Source: Castor canadensis (lineage: Eukaryota > Chordata > Mammalia > Rodentia > Castoridae). From it: DNA of 64,000 nt. Under the pieces are notes generated by a model. That model worked only from the letters and a program-made list of their open reading frames with translations, had not been told where the DNA came from and searched no databases. The translations under genes and the position numbers were made by a program. The stretch is taken from positions 63,210,501 to 63,274,500 of the forward strand of contig NC_133394.1 of NCBI RefSeq assembly GCF_047511655.1, written 5' to 3'. Within the stretch, counting starts at the first letter, position 1. Every line of letters begins with the position of its first letter. Below, one piece after another: positions 63,055-64,000 of this stretch.

Positions 63055-63340
63055 AACAGGGCTGATCACATGATATAAAAGTCCCATAGGTAGTTTAGAA
63101 TGTCTAAAAGCCACATTATAAAAATAAAAAAGTAATAGTAGTTTTAATTCTATATTTAATTTAATACAATATGTAAAATATAATACCATTTCAGCACATA
63201 ATCGATATTAAAATTATTGAAATGCCTTACATTTTAATACTATCTTACAATTTGATGTCATATTTTATATTTACAGTATGTTTAAACATGGAGTAGCTGT
63301 ATGTGGCTAGTGGCTACCATATTAGAAAGTGTAGCTCTAG
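63055..63340. mobile_element. hAT-like nonautonomous transposon relic
   Basis: It ends GTATGTGGCTAGTGGCTACC with an AT-rich body (AATTTAATACAATATGTAAA). It is related to the relic near 40225. Confidence 0.55.
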
Positions 63341-63389
63341 ATTCTATGCCTCAATGCTAGAGGGCATAGTGACCTAGCACTCAAGAGTC

Positions 63390-63785
63390 CATCATGACCT
63401 GGTGCTTACCTTCTTTCTGTCTTCATGTTTCCATTTACCTTCTTTGACTTTTCATTGTAGTAAATCAGCCTAGCATATGTAGATGTTATTTATTCTATCT
63501 GGAATGCCCTCTCTTATTTTTATTTACCTATGATTTGCCTAATTTGAGATGACCACGCCCTCTTTGTATTGCCACTGTACCCTTATGCTCTCTTTTAGCA
63601 ACTGCTGTAATATGTAGCCTTGAATAGTTATTTGTTCCTCTTGCTAAACTGTGAGCTAATCAAGAGTAGTGACCATATTATAATCTTCATTGCATCTACA
63701 GTTATGTACATAGTTGACTACAGGAATGTTCAATAAACTTAATTGCGTAATACATTACTGGTAAATATCTGTTGAACAGAATTCA
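63390..63785 (+). mobile_element. L2 3' end
   Basis: TGCTAAACTGTGAGCTAATC, AGAGTAGTGACCATATTATA and GTTCAATAAACTTAATTGCG resemble the L2 3' terminus, which typically has a gene-like CTGTGAGCTCC...CAATAAA run. Confidence 0.6.
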
Positions 63786-63834
63786 AGTCTATCTCATTAT
63801 ATGTAGTAGTTCTGCTTTTAAAAATTACACATTC

Positions 63835-64000
63835 AAGTCAAGTGTGGTGGCTCATGCCTGTAACCTTAGCTACTTAGGAGATGGAGATTGGGAGGATTGC
63901 CATTTGAGACCAGCCTGGTAAAAAGTTAGTGAGACCCCACTTCAACAAATAGCTGTGTGTGGTGGTGCACATCTGTATTCCTAGCTAGGTGAGAGGCATA
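63835..64000 (+). mobile_element. B1-type composite SINE, runs off the window
   Basis: It opens AGTGTGGTGGCTCATGCCTG with GAGACCAGCCTGGTAAAAAG, then starts a second B1-like unit (GTGGTGGTGCACATCTGTAT) that continues beyond 64000. Confidence 0.85.

Larger units (their letters stand above)
54959..64000 (-). other. NDST3 intron upstream of the first visible exon (partial)
   Basis: At least 9 kb lies between the exon at 54958 and an unseen upstream exon. The expected preceding coding sequence (the GGELFF-VLNP region) was looked for and not seen. It holds B1/ID composite SINEs, an ID element, MIR, L2 and hAT-like relics, a compound GT/GA microsatellite and an AT repeat, each listed separately. 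55440..56510, 57150..58365, 58470..60360 (apart from a possible MER5 near 59250) and 61080..61600 show no gene, RNA or clear repeat. Confidence 0.7.

Noticed and set aside
1-64000. CRISPR arrays, operons or other bacterial systems
   Set aside because: Spliced exons, SINEs and L1s show vertebrate nuclear DNA. The only short regular repeats are microsatellites.

Overview
The window looks like intronic euchromatin of a rodent nuclear genome. It is AT-rich and packed with interspersed repeats. It has ID elements, dimeric SINEs joining a B1-like (7SL-type) half to an ID-like (tRNA-type) half, recent L1 copies, ancient MIR, L2, MER5 and L1M relics, LTRs, and GT, GA and AT microsatellites. ID plus B1/ID composite SINEs point to a non-muroid rodent. 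Beaver (Castor) is my tentative guess from the L1 3' end and SINE type, and it is not proven by the sequence.

One protein-coding gene is supported. Six exons on the minus strand, between 54958 and 38858, all with GT/AG borders and matching phases, encode about 287 codons of a heparan sulfate N-deacetylase/N-sulfotransferase. Residue choices fit NDST3 better than NDST4, NDST1 or NDST2. They cover roughly residues 514 to 800 of about 873: the end of the deacetylase half and most of the sulfotransferase domain. Visible sulfotransferase features are the PAPS-binding loop PQKTGTTAL, the catalytic Glu in TFEEVQFF, the Ser in DRAYSWYQ and the His opening HQRSHEDP. Upstream exons must lie beyond 64000. 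The last one or two exons were not found below 38858, so 1..38857 is probably one large intron.

The sixth exon carries an in-frame TAG at 38944..38946, where the family has a Gln (about residue 771). Everything else in that exon, including both splice sites, is intact. This is a sequence error, a polymorphism, or an early sign of loss of the gene's sulfotransferase.

Layout from low to high coordinate: 1..14281 is intron with scattered SINEs and old LINEs. 14282..17841 is a twin-primed (5'-inverted) L1 with a 12-bp target duplication. 17842..27160 is mostly unique intron. 27160..30094 is an internally deleted L1 that keeps its 5' UTR. 30690..33760 is an old L1. 34221..35739 is a third L1 broken by a 200-base assembly gap. 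38858..54958 is the exon cluster, with two related LTRs flanking exon 40875..41045 and a short young L1 about 70 bp from the acceptor of exon 52798..52894. 54959..64000 is the next intron upstream, rich in SINE, MIR and L2. I saw no RNA gene, CRISPR array or promoter. Most long open frames here lie inside L1 copies or are chance frames.
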